A stretch of 64,000 nucleotides of DNA from positions 14,011 to 78,010 of the forward strand of contig NZ_JBNNGK010000018.1 in NCBI RefSeq assembly GCF_050268245.1, read 5' to 3'. Below are positions 1-8,441 of this stretch, one piece after another. Made by a program: the position numbers and the translations under genes. Each line of letters opens with the position of its first letter. Position 1 is the stretch's first letter. The notes beneath the pieces are model-generated. The model had not been told where the DNA came from, did not search any database, and saw only the letters and a list, made by a program, of their open reading frames with translations. The stretch is from JBNNGK01 sp050268245. GTDB lineage: Bacteria > Pseudomonadota > Gammaproteobacteria > Enterobacterales > Enterobacteriaceae.

Positions 1-1
1 T

Positions 2-265
2 TTCCCGATCGAAAAAATGTCAGCGGCGGATGTGCAATTGGTCGACGGCGACGGCAAACCGTTGGCTAACGGCAGCACAGTGAACGTAAGAGGTACTCAG
101 CAACACAGCTACGTCGGCTGGGACGGGAGAGTCTACCTTTCGCCGATAGACAAAAACATGCGATTACAGGTTATCTCCGCCGATGACGGCAGCCGTTGCG
201 AAGCACAATTGAATCTGCCTACGACGGAAGGGTTGCACAACCTTGGCCCTGTTATCTGTCGATAG
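2..265 (+). CDS. Outer-membrane fimbrial usher, C-terminal end (partial)
   Basis: The open frame enters from the window edge and ends at 265, so only the last 87 or so residues are seen. They carry the usual end of an usher: a small beta domain with G-W-D-G-R-V-Y-L near the middle and a late conserved cysteine pair (S-R-C and V-I-C-R). Ushers form the outer-membrane pore that assembles chaperone-bound pilin subunits. The next gene, 21 bases downstream, encodes a spore coat U-type subunit, which points to an archaic Csu-like chaperone-usher system rather than a classical type 1 pilus. The rest of the operon (major subunit, chaperone, most of the usher) must lie before the window. Family call from the fragment and its neighbour; moderately sure. 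Confidence 0.72.
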   Translation, partial: FPIEKMSAADVQLVDGDGKPLANGSTVNVRGTQQHSYVGWDGRVYLSPIDKNMRLQVISADDGSRCEAQLNLPTTEGLHNLGPVICR

Positions 266-286
266 CCTTAACTAACGGAGTCGTTA

Positions 287-1219
287 ATGAATTATGCGCT
301 TAAAACAGGGCTATCCGCGCTCTTGCTGCTTGCTGGCCAACACGCTTTTGCCGACTGCGCGGTCAGTAATGGTACGGTCAATATGGGAACAAATAGCTCC
401 TTTTCAGTCTACAATACCCCAATACGGGCGCAAGGCACCGGCGGGTTGAGCTGTTCTGGGCTGGGCTTGACGCTGCTCACGCAAAATACCGTGTCGGTCA
501 ATATTCTATCGACCAGCAATAACATGTTCCTGGCAAATACGGATGGCTCTGGCGATAAAATCCCCTATCAAATCTATCCCGATGCGAACTATCAATACCC
601 GTTCTCTGTCGGGCAAACCATTGATTACAGCGCGCTGAATCTGATTTCGTTGATATTCGTTTCCTCCAGTATCTCCATTCCGCTGTATATCCAAACGACA
701 GCCGGCGCTAACGTCCGGGCGGGCACCTATACCGATACCATCAATTTAAGCTGGACTTATCGTATTTGCGGCATCGGTATTTTAGGTCTCTGCCTGGCGT
801 GGACCGGCAACAATGTCCCCGGAACCGTATCGCTCACCGCCGTCGTAACTAAGGATTGTTTAATCGGCAACGCGCCGAACGTCAATTTTGGCAGCATGGC
901 AATGGTCGGTCAGTTTAATGCAATCACCCAAAGCATCACCCTCACCTGCACCAAAACCGAGGGTTACAACACCTACTTTACCCATGGCAACAACCCGGTC
1001 AGCGGCTGGCGACAAATGAAAAGCGGCACGGCAAATTTTCTGCAATATCAAATCTATCTTCCTAACTCGACCACCGTCTGGGACAGTAATAATAAACAAA
1101 GCGGCGCCGGAACCGGGCTTAGCCAAAGCATCAGCTACAAAGCGGCGGTCAATACCGCGCAAAGCGAACGCCCGATAGGCACTTATCAAGACAACGTCAG
1201 TTTTGTGGTGGAGTATTAA
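287..1219 (+). CDS. Spore coat U domain pilus subunit, likely tip adhesin (CsuE-like)
   Basis: A 310-residue exported protein with a signal peptide ending around residue 22 (A-F-A-D). It has two consecutive spore coat U (SCPU) domains: the first about residues 23-185, the second about 190-310, starting near T-K-D-C-L and ending V-S-F-V-V-E-Y. Each domain has the conserved cysteines and the late G-T-Y-x-D motif (R-A-G-T-Y-T-D and P-I-G-T-Y-Q-D). Two-domain SCPU proteins encoded last, after the usher, are the tip adhesins of archaic Csu-type pili in Acinetobacter and many Gammaproteobacteria. Here it follows the usher gene directly, so the same role is inferred: surface attachment and biofilm formation. 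The receptor cannot be read from the sequence. Confidence 0.8.
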   Translation: MNYALKTGLSALLLLAGQHAFADCAVSNGTVNMGTNSSFSVYNTPIRAQGTGGLSCSGLGLTLLTQNTVSVNILSTSNNMFLANTDGSGDKIPYQIYPDANYQYPFSVGQTIDYSALNLISLIFVSSSISIPLYIQTTAGANVRAGTYTDTINLSWTYRICGIGILGLCLAWTGNNVPGTVSLTAVVTKDCLIGNAPNVNFGSMAMVGQFNAITQSITLTCTKTEGYNTYFTHGNNPVSGWRQMKSGTANFLQYQIYLPNSTTVWDSNNKQSGAGTGLSQSISYKAAVNTAQSERPIGTYQDNVSFVVEY

Positions 1220-1348
1220 TCCGCTCCGCCACTGGCTCAGATAATGACTAAATGATGAACGTTAAGTGGCATTTTTAGCCCGTTCGGCTATGCTCATAAT
1301 GACCTAACTGGTCTTACCTCCTACCAGTCCATCTAGCAAGGAGTCTTT

Positions 1349-1597
1349 ATGAGTGTATCCGTAGTGAGAATAGGCAGCTTTGAGGTTGATGATGCGTATT
1401 GGTCGGCTGGCTCCGAGCAGGCTGAAGAGAGCAGTATTTTGACCATCCCGTGTAAATCCGATCCTGACTTATGCATGCAGTTAGATGGATGGGATGAGCA
1501 CACCAGCATTCCCGCCGTGCTCAACGGCAAGCAATTGCTCTTGTATAAGCAGCATTACGATCGTCAGGCTGATGCCTGGGTGATGCGTGTAGCATGA
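1349..1597 (+). CDS. Conserved hypothetical protein, 82 aa
   Basis: A small acidic soluble protein with a strong ribosome binding site (aaggag) seven bases before the ATG and a clear terminator just after it, so it looks like a real single-gene unit. It has no signal peptide or membrane segment. It contains two cysteines and a central stretch L-D-G-W-D-E-H-T-S. I do not recognise the family and assign no function. The opposite-strand frame over the same bases is treated as a shadow. Confidence 0.6.
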   Translation: MSVSVVRIGSFEVDDAYWSAGSEQAEESSILTIPCKSDPDLCMQLDGWDEHTSIPAVLNGKQLLLYKQHYDRQADAWVMRVA

Positions 1598-1610
1598 TGG
1601 TACAAAGGGA

Positions 1611-1648
1611 ATACGCGCTATGTTTACAAGTGCATAGCGCGTATTTTT
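1611..1648. terminator. Intrinsic terminator, likely bidirectional
   Basis: A perfect 12-bp stem (1611-1622 with 1633-1644, sequence atacgcgctatg and its complement) closes a 10-base loop and is followed by a T run. It separates the 82-aa gene from the convergent C39-like gene, whose stop codon overlaps its T tract. Confidence 0.8.
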
Positions 1649-2273
1649 ATGTCAACGAGATACCGCGACCGGCAAAAAAGTGATTGAACACCGCCGGTGA
1701 CATCGCGACATTCTCACGCGTCGCGACGCTGTCGCCCGAAGGGTTATGGAAAGTTAACGCCTCTTGACTTGCGGCGGTCACTAATACCAAATGGCCACCC
1801 TTACGCGGCGGCGTCTGATGCGGCTGGCGGATCGACGGATGCACAGAGGCGATGAAATAACGCTGTTCGTTTAATAACTGCGGCAACTGTTGAACGGTTA
1901 TCCCCACCCGCACCTGCGCACTTAGCGCAAACTGCTCACTGACAAAACGTGTAAACGGTGCGTAAATCAGCCCATTAATACTATCGCCTGCGCGTTGATA
2001 AGCACCATACGGCAGACTGCGGCGGGCCAGTTCTAACACCGGTGGCGCCTGGCCGTCACGATGGCACAACACCATCTTCAGGCAGGCCATACCGCAAACA
2101 TGGTTAGCCCATTCGATGTACTCTGCCTGATTTAACGCCCCGCTGCGTGCCCAATGGGGATCGTCCGCCAGTCGAGCGCGGCCGGAGATCAATGCCGCCG
2201 CCAGTTCAGGCGTCGCCCACTGGCAGCAATAAGGCACCGAGTTTAACCGTTCAGAATTTTTCAATGACCACAA
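1647..2273 (-). CDS. C39-like (papain-fold) peptidase domain protein
   Basis: 208 residues. The pattern fits the Peptidase_C39_2 family: a cysteine in V-C-G-M-A-C (Cys60), a histidine in G-G-H-L-V-L-V (His161), and an asparagine in H-N-P-S-G-D (Asn177). These form a plausible Cys-His-Asn triad in the right order. There is no export signal, so a cytoplasmic hydrolase is likely. Its start overlaps the end of the upstream ASCH gene by 23 bases, so the two are probably co-transcribed and translationally coupled. The substrate is unknown; such proteins outside ABC transporters often lack an assigned role. Confidence 0.6.
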   Translation of the reverse strand: MWSLKNSERLNSVPYCCQWATPELAAALISGRARLADDPHWARSGALNQAEYIEWANHVCGMACLKMVLCHRDGQAPPVLELARRSLPYGAYQRAGDSINGLIYAPFTRFVSEQFALSAQVRVGITVQQLPQLLNEQRYFIASVHPSIRQPHQTPPRKGGHLVLVTAASQEALTFHNPSGDSVATRENVAMSPAVFNHFFAGRGISLT

Positions 2274-2643
2274 AATTCATCAAAATCAGCGACATGGTTG
2301 GGGAAAAAAGATCGTAACCTTCGAAGAATCGTTGATGCTCTTGGCGCCAATAGGCCAGCGTACGATCGCCTTCCCCTTCAGCATAGGCGTGTGCTTCATC
2401 AACCTGATCAAACGTTGTCAACTCCACGCGGGTCAGCTCCACCGCGCAAACCGGCTCACCCTTACCGTCCACCACTACAAAGACGTCGCCTTTTTGCGGA
2501 ATACCCTCGTTATCCAGGTTAGCGCAGGTTGCGGTTTTGGTTCCGTTAACAATCCGCATTGCCAGCTCATTCGCTTGCTGTTCCGTATCCGCAAATGCCC
2601 AACGTTCAGCATTCTCATATTGTTTGGGTAGCGCTTTAGCCAT
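2251..2643 (-). CDS. ASCH domain protein
   Basis: 130 residues covering a full ASCH domain: a start region with the helix A-N-E-L-A-M-R-I-V-N-G-T-K-T-A-T, then G-D-V-F-V-V-V-D-G, A-V-E-L-T-R-V-E, and the late F-E-G-Y. ASCH domains have a PUA-like fold that binds RNA or nucleosides; some bacterial members are ribonucleases or amidohydrolases (for example YqfB). It is the first gene of a two-gene unit with the C39-like gene. Function beyond the fold is not decided by the sequence. Confidence 0.78.
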   Translation of the reverse strand: MAKALPKQYENAERWAFADTEQQANELAMRIVNGTKTATCANLDNEGIPQKGDVFVVVDGKGEPVCAVELTRVELTTFDQVDEAHAYAEGEGDRTLAYWRQEHQRFFEGYDLFSPTMSLILMNFVVIEKF

Positions 2644-2837
2644 TGTTTTGCCTTATCTCTGTCATTTAACAGACAGAATAGTACACTGGAACCGGCCACG
2701 CCTGCATCAGCGACTTGCTTGTCAGCCGCAGTCATGGCCCTCTTTATCAGATTTTTACCCTAAACCACTGTGCCTAGGCCACCGCAACAGGCATACTGAA
2801 CATCGGTACATTCTATGGCCAATGGCCAGGCGGTAAA

Positions 2838-2948
2838 ATGAAAGACGGCGACAAAGACCCCGACGATACCTTCAGTGATTTATTAAAAGTCATTGTGCTG
2901 GTGGTGATTGTTATCGTTGCTTTAGGCGTCTGGTATTTCAACGCGTAA
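2838..2948 (+). CDS. Tiny membrane protein, 36 aa
   Basis: A 36-residue frame with an AGGCGG-like ribosome binding site. The first 15 residues are highly charged and acidic (M-K-D-G-D-K-D-P-D-D), followed by one strong hydrophobic helix (about residues 16-33) and a short W-Y-F-N-A tail. The N-in/C-out or reverse topology cannot be decided. It sits 16 bases before another tiny membrane protein gene in the same direction, which supports both being real. Family not recognised. Confidence 0.55.
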   Translation: MKDGDKDPDDTFSDLLKVIVLVVIVIVALGVWYFNA

Positions 2949-2964
2949 AGCGCAAGGGGGGAAA

Positions 2965-3072
2965 GTGGTAACCAAACGTATGCGTGGCAAACACGGGAAA
3001 ATGTTCCTGATCCTGCTGCTGATCTGTCTAGCATTGCTGCTACTGCGCTGGGCAGCGATAGTGTTTGGATAA
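2965..3072 (+). CDS. Tiny membrane protein, 35 aa
   Basis: A 35-residue frame starting at a GTG placed just after a strong purine-rich ribosome binding site (aagggggg); an in-frame ATG at 2980 is the alternative. A very basic N-terminus (K-R-M-R-G-K-H-G-K) is followed by a single leucine-rich helix and a short tail, so the positive-inside rule puts the N-terminus in the cytoplasm. It follows the 36-aa acidic-headed membrane protein directly. The two have opposite charges on their heads, which invites the idea that they pair in the membrane; that is inference only. Confidence 0.5.
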   Translation: MVTKRMRGKHGKMFLILLLICLALLLLRWAAIVFG

Positions 3073-3212
3073 CGACAACGCAAAACATCGCCTCCGTCGC
3101 CGTCACCCCGGTGACTCATCTAGCCCGGTTATCTCTCCTCGCGGCCACATCGGTGGCAAACAGGCTTTTCAACTGCTACATTGAGCAAAAATCACCCAAG
3201 CCGAGGTAAGCG

Positions 3213-3422
3213 ATGATGTTCTCGGAGCAGGAGATCAAACCCGTCTGGGACGAAGTTGCCCGTCTGATTGGCGATAGCGTAATGCAACTGCGCCATCGCG
3301 GCGAAGTGCTATCGGTCGAGACGCTGGCCAAACATCTCTCTCAACAACTGGCGGCCAGCCGAGATATCGAACGGCGGATCTTGATCAGTGCCGCCATCAC
3401 GATGTTAAAACCGAAAAAGTGA
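3213..3422 (+). CDS. Small helical protein, possibly YmgB/AriR-type biofilm regulator
   Basis: 69 residues, all predicted helical, with an AGGTAAG-like ribosome binding site just upstream. The middle (I-G-D-S-V-M-Q-L-R-H-R-G-E-V-L, then two more helices ending in a basic P-K-K) resembles the small helical-hairpin YmgB/AriR proteins linked to biofilm and acid stress in enterobacteria. The resemblance is by pattern, not by a decisive motif, so the name is tentative. There is no signal or membrane segment. It lies 140 bases after the second tiny membrane protein and could belong to the same transcript. Confidence 0.45.
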   Translation: MMFSEQEIKPVWDEVARLIGDSVMQLRHRGEVLSVETLAKHLSQQLAASRDIERRILISAAITMLKPKK

Positions 3423-3562
3423 ATCGCCAACCTGATGGTTGGCGACTCGGCAGAGACTTAAGGTATGCAAGCCCAAGTATCTGTTGGCATCCTCTCACGC
3501 TAATCCGGCGATATTAATAAGAATTATCGGCATTTAACCCCATGCGGCTATGATTTAATTTT

Positions 3563-4912
3563 TCACACTGCCATCACCCAACTGAGCAACAGAGTCGCGC
3601 CAATGACCGTAGAGGCACCGCCGATGCGCGTAGCGATTTGGGCAAACGGCATCAAGCCCATACGGTTCGACGCCGAGAGTATCGCAACATCGCCCGTTCC
3701 CCCCAGCCCGCTGTGACAGCAGGTAACGATCGCCGCTTCCACCGGGTACATTTTCAACCATGGCGCGATCAGAAAACTGACTACCCCCATTGACAGCACC
3801 ACCGATCCGCAGACGATGACATAACCGACAGAAAATACCGCGACGACGCTTTCCAACGGCACATATAACATCCCCAAACCTATCATTAGCGGCCACACCA
3901 GCGCAGTTGAAACAAACTTATAAAAGCTGTGGGCACCGCTTTCCATGCTGCCCGGTATCACCCGGCAGTATTTACATAAAACGGCAAACAAGATCATGAG
4001 CACCGGTCCGGGAATAGATACAATATGCTCGAACAGACCACCAACAATGAAAAAGGCGCAAATCACTAACAAACCGCCCCCCATGAGTTGGAAATCCACG
4101 TGTCCGCCCTGTTCTTTTATCGCGAAGATCGCATTCTCTTGTGCGGTCCGAATCAGCATACCGTCACCGCTTAGCGCCTTGCGTTTCATGCCGATGCGCG
4201 CCAGCATCCCGGCGCTCACAATGGCGAAAATGTTACCCAGCACTGCCGCCGGTGCCAACTGCGCAACATAGACGTCTGGCGTCGCACCAAGAATCGCGGA
4301 ATAAGCCAGCGACAGCGGCAAAATGCCCTCACCAATGCCGCCGCCAATAATCGGCACAATAATAAAGAAAAAGGTGTGATAGGCGCTGTAACCAAACAAC
4401 TGACCAACCAGCAAGCCTGTTGCTACCGCCGTCGCCGTTCCCACGACCAACGGTACAAACATTCGCACCATGCCCTGGATCAGAATCACTCTGTTCATAC
4501 CGAGAATGCTGCCGACTACCAAGCTGGCAATGACAAAATACAATAGGTTAGCGTCTTTCATTAACAGATGAACGGTAGCCATCACGTTTGGCTGGAAGAA
4601 ATTAAAATACACCAGTATCGACGGCACCATCAGGCACAAAATCGCCGGGCCACCAATATCACGTAACACCGGTATGCTTTTGCCTAAATGCGCTAATGCA
4701 AAACCCAACGTCATAATCACTGCCAATCCACCGATCATATTCTTGGGTAAAAAGTTGGCATAGGCGGAGAGGGTAACGATCGCGCAAATAGTGATAAATA
4801 ATGCCAACGGTACCGCACCGATGTTCATTTGACGAATCTGATTCATTATTCCTGATGAGGCAGATTGTGCCGTCATTTTTTCATCGACCAGCGCCGCATT
4901 GTTCTGTTTCAT
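3563..4912 (-). CDS. 2-hydroxycarboxylate (malate/citrate) transporter, 2HCT family
   Basis: 449 residues, close to the family's usual 430-450, with about eleven membrane segments. Two signature repeats of the 2HCT fold are visible: P-I-I-G-G-G-I-G-E-G in the first half and H-S-G-L-G-G-T-G-D-V in the second, followed by the conserved S-A-S-N-R-M-G-L-M-P-F-A-Q-I-A-T-R arginine-containing stretch that binds the substrate carboxylate. The G-I-G-E-G form is closer to my memory of malate-transporting members (MleP, CimH, MaeN) than of CitS, so malate or citrate with Na+ or H+ is inferred. It is divergent from pckA, 427 bases away, which suits uptake of C4 or C6 acids feeding gluconeogenesis. Confidence 0.82.
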   Translation of the reverse strand: MKQNNAALVDEKMTAQSASSGIMNQIRQMNIGAVPLALFITICAIVTLSAYANFLPKNMIGGLAVIMTLGFALAHLGKSIPVLRDIGGPAILCLMVPSILVYFNFFQPNVMATVHLLMKDANLLYFVIASLVVGSILGMNRVILIQGMVRMFVPLVVGTATAVATGLLVGQLFGYSAYHTFFFIIVPIIGGGIGEGILPLSLAYSAILGATPDVYVAQLAPAAVLGNIFAIVSAGMLARIGMKRKALSGDGMLIRTAQENAIFAIKEQGGHVDFQLMGGGLLVICAFFIVGGLFEHIVSIPGPVLMILFAVLCKYCRVIPGSMESGAHSFYKFVSTALVWPLMIGLGMLYVPLESVVAVFSVGYVIVCGSVVLSMGVVSFLIAPWLKMYPVEAAIVTCCHSGLGGTGDVAILSASNRMGLMPFAQIATRIGGASTVIGATLLLSWVMAV

Positions 4913-5294
4913 TATTCACCCTGCTGACAAGTAATAGACATGAGACAACCAGTCATAAAGAAATATATTTATATAAAAACAATAAATTACACATTAATCA
5001 ACGCCAGTGAAAACCTCTCGCATTGATGCGGGGACGTACTAGATAAACCTGACGATATGATAAAAAATAAAAAAGTAGAACCCAATTAACTCATCTGAAT
5101 GAAATAGTGTGAACCGGTACTAAGGTTAGCGTTAATTAATTAGCGTCAGCGTTTTGTAACTAAATTAACCGGCGTATTTTTCGCTGCTATGCTATATGAG
5201 AGAAACGGAACAACCGTGTTTCTTAAATAAGAACTGGAACGGCAAAAGCTGAATCCGGTCAGCCTGAACTGACGCCAAGTTTCAATATGTAACA

Positions 5295-5311
5295 CCGTAT
5301 TGAAAATACGG
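5295..5311. promoter_or_regulatory. Short inverted repeat in the pckA leader
   Basis: A 6-bp inverted repeat (ccgtat, 5-base spacer, atacgg) lies 29 bases before the pckA start. The bases right after it (cataatat) could serve as a -10 element. The rest of the 427-bp gap between the transporter and pckA is AT-rich and shows no gene; it must hold both promoters. Confidence 0.3.
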
Positions 5312-5339
5312 CATAATATCGCTAATAAGGAAGTAGAAT

Positions 5340-6959
5340 ATGTCTTCACGCGCTGTAACCCTACAAACTCTCGCTCGTTATGGTATTCACCACACAACCG
5401 ATATCGTCTATAACCCAAGCTATGAGCGACTGTTCAACGAAGAAACGCATCCCGATCTACCGCCTTTGGAACGCGCGACGCTCACCAGTCTGGGAGCCGT
5501 CAATGTTGATACCGGTGAATTTACGGGCCGCTCACCGAAAGACAAGTACATCGTACGTGACGACACCACACGCGACACCGTCTGGTGGTCAGACAGTGGT
5601 ACGGGTAAAAACGATAATCAACCGCTGTCACCTGAAACCTGGCAGCAGTTGAAAACGCGAGTGAGCGAACAGTTGTCCGGTAAACGTCTGTTCGTTATCG
5701 ACGCCTTTTGCGGCGCCAATGCGGATACCCGGCTGAAAGTGCGTTTTATCACTGAGGTCGCCTGGCAGGCGCATTTCGTTAAAAACATGTTCATTCGCCC
5801 CAGTGATGACGAACTGCAAAATTTTGAACCCGATTTTGTCGTCATGAACGGCGCAAAATGCACCAATCCGGATTGGCAACAACAAGAGCTGCATTCCGAA
5901 AACTTTGTCGCTTTCAACCTGACCGAACGGATGCAATTGATTGGTGGCACGTGGTACGGCGGCGAAATGAAAAAGGGGTTGTTCTCGGTCATGAACTACC
6001 TGTTACCGCTGAAGGGCATTGCCTCAATGCACTGTTCTGCTAACGTCGGTCAACAGGGCGATGTGGCGATATTCTTTGGGCTGTCCGGCACCGGCAAAAC
6101 CACCCTGTCCACCGATCCCAAGCGCCAATTGATCGGGGATGATGAGCACGGTTGGGATGACGATGGGGTGTTCAACTTCGAAGGCGGCTGCTATGCCAAG
6201 ACCATCAAGCTTTCACCACAGGCAGAACCCGAGATTTATCAGGCCATCCGCCGTAATGCGCTGTTAGAAAACGTCGTCGTGCGCGACAACGGCACTGTCG
6301 ATTTTGATGACGCCAGCAAGACGGAAAACACCCGCGTTTCCTATCCGATTGACCATATCGACAACATCGTCACGCCGGTATCAAAAGCAGGCCATGCGCA
6401 GAAGATCATCTTCCTGACCGCTGACGCCTTTGGCGTACTGCCGCCGGTTTCTCGCCTGACGCCAGAACAAACCCAGTATCACTTTTTGTCTGGCTTTACC
6501 GCTAAATTAGCCGGGACGGAACGCGGTATTACCACGCCAACCCCCACCTTCTCTGCCTGCTTTGGCGCCGCCTTTTTAACATTACATCCGACGCATTACG
6601 CCAAGGTGTTGGTAAAACGCATGGAGGCCGCTGGCGCGCAAGCCTACTTGGTCAATACCGGCTGGAACGGCAGCGGCAAACGCATCTCGATCAAAGACAC
6701 TCGCGGTATTATCGACGCTATTTTGAGTGGCGAAATCGAACAGGCGGAAACCTTCACGCTGCCCATTTTTGGTCTGGCGGTGCCAACCGCGCTGCCGGGC
6801 GTCGATCCCGCAATACTTGATCCGCGTAAAACCTACGCAGACGAATCCCTCTGGCAAGAAAAGGCTAAGGATTTAGCCCAACGCTTTATCGATAACTTCG
6901 CCAAATACACCGTCACCGCGGCGGGTAAAGCGCTGGTGGCGGCCGGGCCGCAGCGGTAA
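5340..6959 (+). CDS. pckA: Phosphoenolpyruvate carboxykinase (ATP)
   Basis: 539 residues, the normal length for the enterobacterial enzyme. It converts oxaloacetate and ATP to phosphoenolpyruvate, CO2 and ADP, the entry step of gluconeogenesis from C4 acids, in the cytoplasm. Visible landmarks are the ATP-binding P-loop G-L-S-G-T-G-K-T-T-L, the metal and substrate region G-D-D-E-H-G-W, the earlier G-R-S-P-K-D-K-Y oxaloacetate site, and the late adenine-site segment around T-G-W-N-G. The ATG is preceded by aaggaa. A CRP- and growth-phase-controlled promoter is usual for this gene, but I cannot point to a CRP site here. It faces away from a carboxylate transporter gene and is followed by a terminator-like hairpin. 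Confidence 0.97.
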   Translation: MSSRAVTLQTLARYGIHHTTDIVYNPSYERLFNEETHPDLPPLERATLTSLGAVNVDTGEFTGRSPKDKYIVRDDTTRDTVWWSDSGTGKNDNQPLSPETWQQLKTRVSEQLSGKRLFVIDAFCGANADTRLKVRFITEVAWQAHFVKNMFIRPSDDELQNFEPDFVVMNGAKCTNPDWQQQELHSENFVAFNLTERMQLIGGTWYGGEMKKGLFSVMNYLLPLKGIASMHCSANVGQQGDVAIFFGLSGTGKTTLSTDPKRQLIGDDEHGWDDDGVFNFEGGCYAKTIKLSPQAEPEIYQAIRRNALLENVVVRDNGTVDFDDASKTENTRVSYPIDHIDNIVTPVSKAGHAQKIIFLTADAFGVLPPVSRLTPEQTQYHFLSGFTAKLAGTERGITTPTPTFSACFGAAFLTLHPTHYAKVLVKRMEAAGAQAYLVNTGWNGSGKRISIKDTRGIIDAILSGEIEQAETFTLPIFGLAVPTALPGVDPAILDPRKTYADESLWQEKAKDLAQRFIDNFAKYTVTAAGKALVAAGPQR

Positions 6960-6975
6960 TTCCCATCACTCAGCC

Positions 6976-6999
6976 TTGGGCGCGTGCTGCGCCCAATTT
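6976..6999 (+). terminator. Terminator-like hairpin after pckA
   Basis: An 8-bp perfect stem (ttgggcgc with gcgcccaa) and 5-base loop, beginning 17 bases past the pckA stop. Only three T follow, so termination may be partial. The next 290 bases, up to the decayed immunity gene, hold no gene that I can see. Confidence 0.55.
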
Positions 7000-7291
7000 A
7001 CGCGTCGATATGGGTTAACTATCATCACGCTCCGCGATACACTGGCTTCCCCCCATTCCGGCACGAATCGTAAGTCGGCTGAGTGGGTGTAAAGCTGCAA
7101 AATGCGACATTTTACAAAACGAGCGGGTCGGTGATGAAGGCATAAAAAAGATCTTAAGGAGATCCTTTCATCTGACTGTTTATTTTAACAACAACAATAC
7201 TCTTTGAAAATCAGGACTAATCTGACAGACATGCCCTTCATCCCCGCTCGCATAGGTTATAACCATCCCAAATCCTCGTTGCTTATCCGCC

Positions 7292-7665
7292 TCAAGTGGC
7301 ACTTTTTTCCGCATGAAAGATCGGTTCTATAGTGATTAATCTCATGTTTTTCAGTTGATAACGCCAGCTCCACTTTTTGGAATCCATATCTCCCCCAAAA
7401 AGTTTCAACGTTGTCTTGTTAAACATAAGACTAATGTATGTCATAGGGAAAAAGTCTGTGTTCAGATCCAACCGTTGAACGCTTTAGCCCGCCTGGTCCC
7501 GTAGCCGTCACTGATTCCGTAATCGCCGAAATCGAAGATATAAATGATATTGATCGCCTCTTTTCCCTTCACCAAAGGGTTATCTTCAATCTCTTCCTCC
7601 GTTACCGCCACAAAGCGGAGCAGCGCATTTTTCCCGGTTTTATTTGCCTGTGTCCGGTAACATAC
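7292..7665 (-). pseudogene. Decayed second copy: lipase tail fused to immunity lipoprotein fragment
   Basis: Read on the minus strand from 7665, this begins with a close copy of the last 27 or so residues of the lipase (T-G-K-N-A-L-L-R-F-V-A-V-T-E-E). It then jumps in frame into the middle of the immunity lipoprotein (V-K-G-K-E-A, I-Y-I-F-D-F-G-D-Y-G). Near 7475-7480 one base shift creates an early stop; in the shifted frame the homology continues (L-D-L-N-T-D-F-F-P, then K-L-F-G-G-D) to a stop at 7292. The lipobox, the N-terminal half and the frame are therefore lost. This is a relic of a tandem duplication of the effector-immunity pair 0.8-0.9 kb upstream, with an internal deletion. It is unlikely to be functional. 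Confidence 0.8.
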
Positions 7666-7670
7666 CTTTA

Positions 7671-8441
7671 TTATTTCATCGTCAGTAATTTTTCATAATC
7701 TGGCTTAGTGCCAGTTATTTCCTCACTACTTCCATCTGGATATGTTGCACTTATTTTACCTGGCCTGGGATTGGGTCCCTCAAGAATAACAACCTGATTA
7801 AGGTGTACAGAAGGATCTATAACTATATTCTGAGTATCATTAAGCCGGTAACGGCGAGTGAATTGTTCATAACGGGTATCACCCCCGAATAATTCCAACG
7901 TTTCCTCCTTAAACAAATGGCTAATGAATATCTCAGGAAATAGATCTGTTTTTAAATCTAGATCCCCGCTCATCACCTTAGCCCGTCCGGTCCCATAGCC
8001 GTCACTGAGTCCGTAATCGCCGAAATCAAAGATATAGCTGGTATCGATAATCTTTTTCCCTTTCGCCAGAGGGTGATTATCAGCAATCTTGAAGCTCACC
8101 ATCAACGAGTTCAGTCGCCACTGGCAAGAGCCACCGCCGTCCACGACCACACGCAATTGCCAGATATCGTTTCCTTCAGGCGAACTGAATGGCTGCTCAA
8201 TATCGTTATAGCCGGGAATATCGTGAGGTTCATTGCTGGAGTTATAGCGGACAGACTTGCACCGTTCTGAACGGTACAGCAGTTCTGCAGGCTGGAGCGT
8301 TATCCCCTCCTGCCCCCGAAAAGTCACGTTTACCCATTTCGCCTCCGGAGGAGGCGAAAGCGTGCGATTGGGTCGGTTATCACACCCACCGAGAAATATA
8401 ACGGCGGACGCGAAGGCAGTTATTTTAATTAGAAAATTCAA
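7671..8441 (-). CDS. Lipoprotein, candidate immunity protein for the lipase effector
   Basis: 256 residues with a lipoprotein signal (V-I-F-L-G-G-C, lipidated Cys20) and no other membrane segment, so it should be anchored facing the periplasm. A distinctive stretch Y-I-F-D-F-G-D-Y-G-L-S-D-G-Y-G-T-G lies in the second half. The start overlaps the end of the lipase gene by 17 bases, the tight coupling usual for toxin-immunity pairs. Immunity proteins of type VI phospholipase effectors are typically periplasmic lipoproteins, so this role is inferred from position, export and duplication. I do not recognise the family by name. A decayed paralogue follows immediately. Confidence 0.65.
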   Translation of the reverse strand: MNFLIKITAFASAVIFLGGCDNRPNRTLSPPPEAKWVNVTFRGQEGITLQPAELLYRSERCKSVRYNSSNEPHDIPGYNDIEQPFSSPEGNDIWQLRVVVDGGGSCQWRLNSLMVSFKIADNHPLAKGKKIIDTSYIFDFGDYGLSDGYGTGRAKVMSGDLDLKTDLFPEIFISHLFKEETLELFGGDTRYEQFTRRYRLNDTQNIVIDPSVHLNQVVILEGPNPRPGKISATYPDGSSEEITGTKPDYEKLLTMK

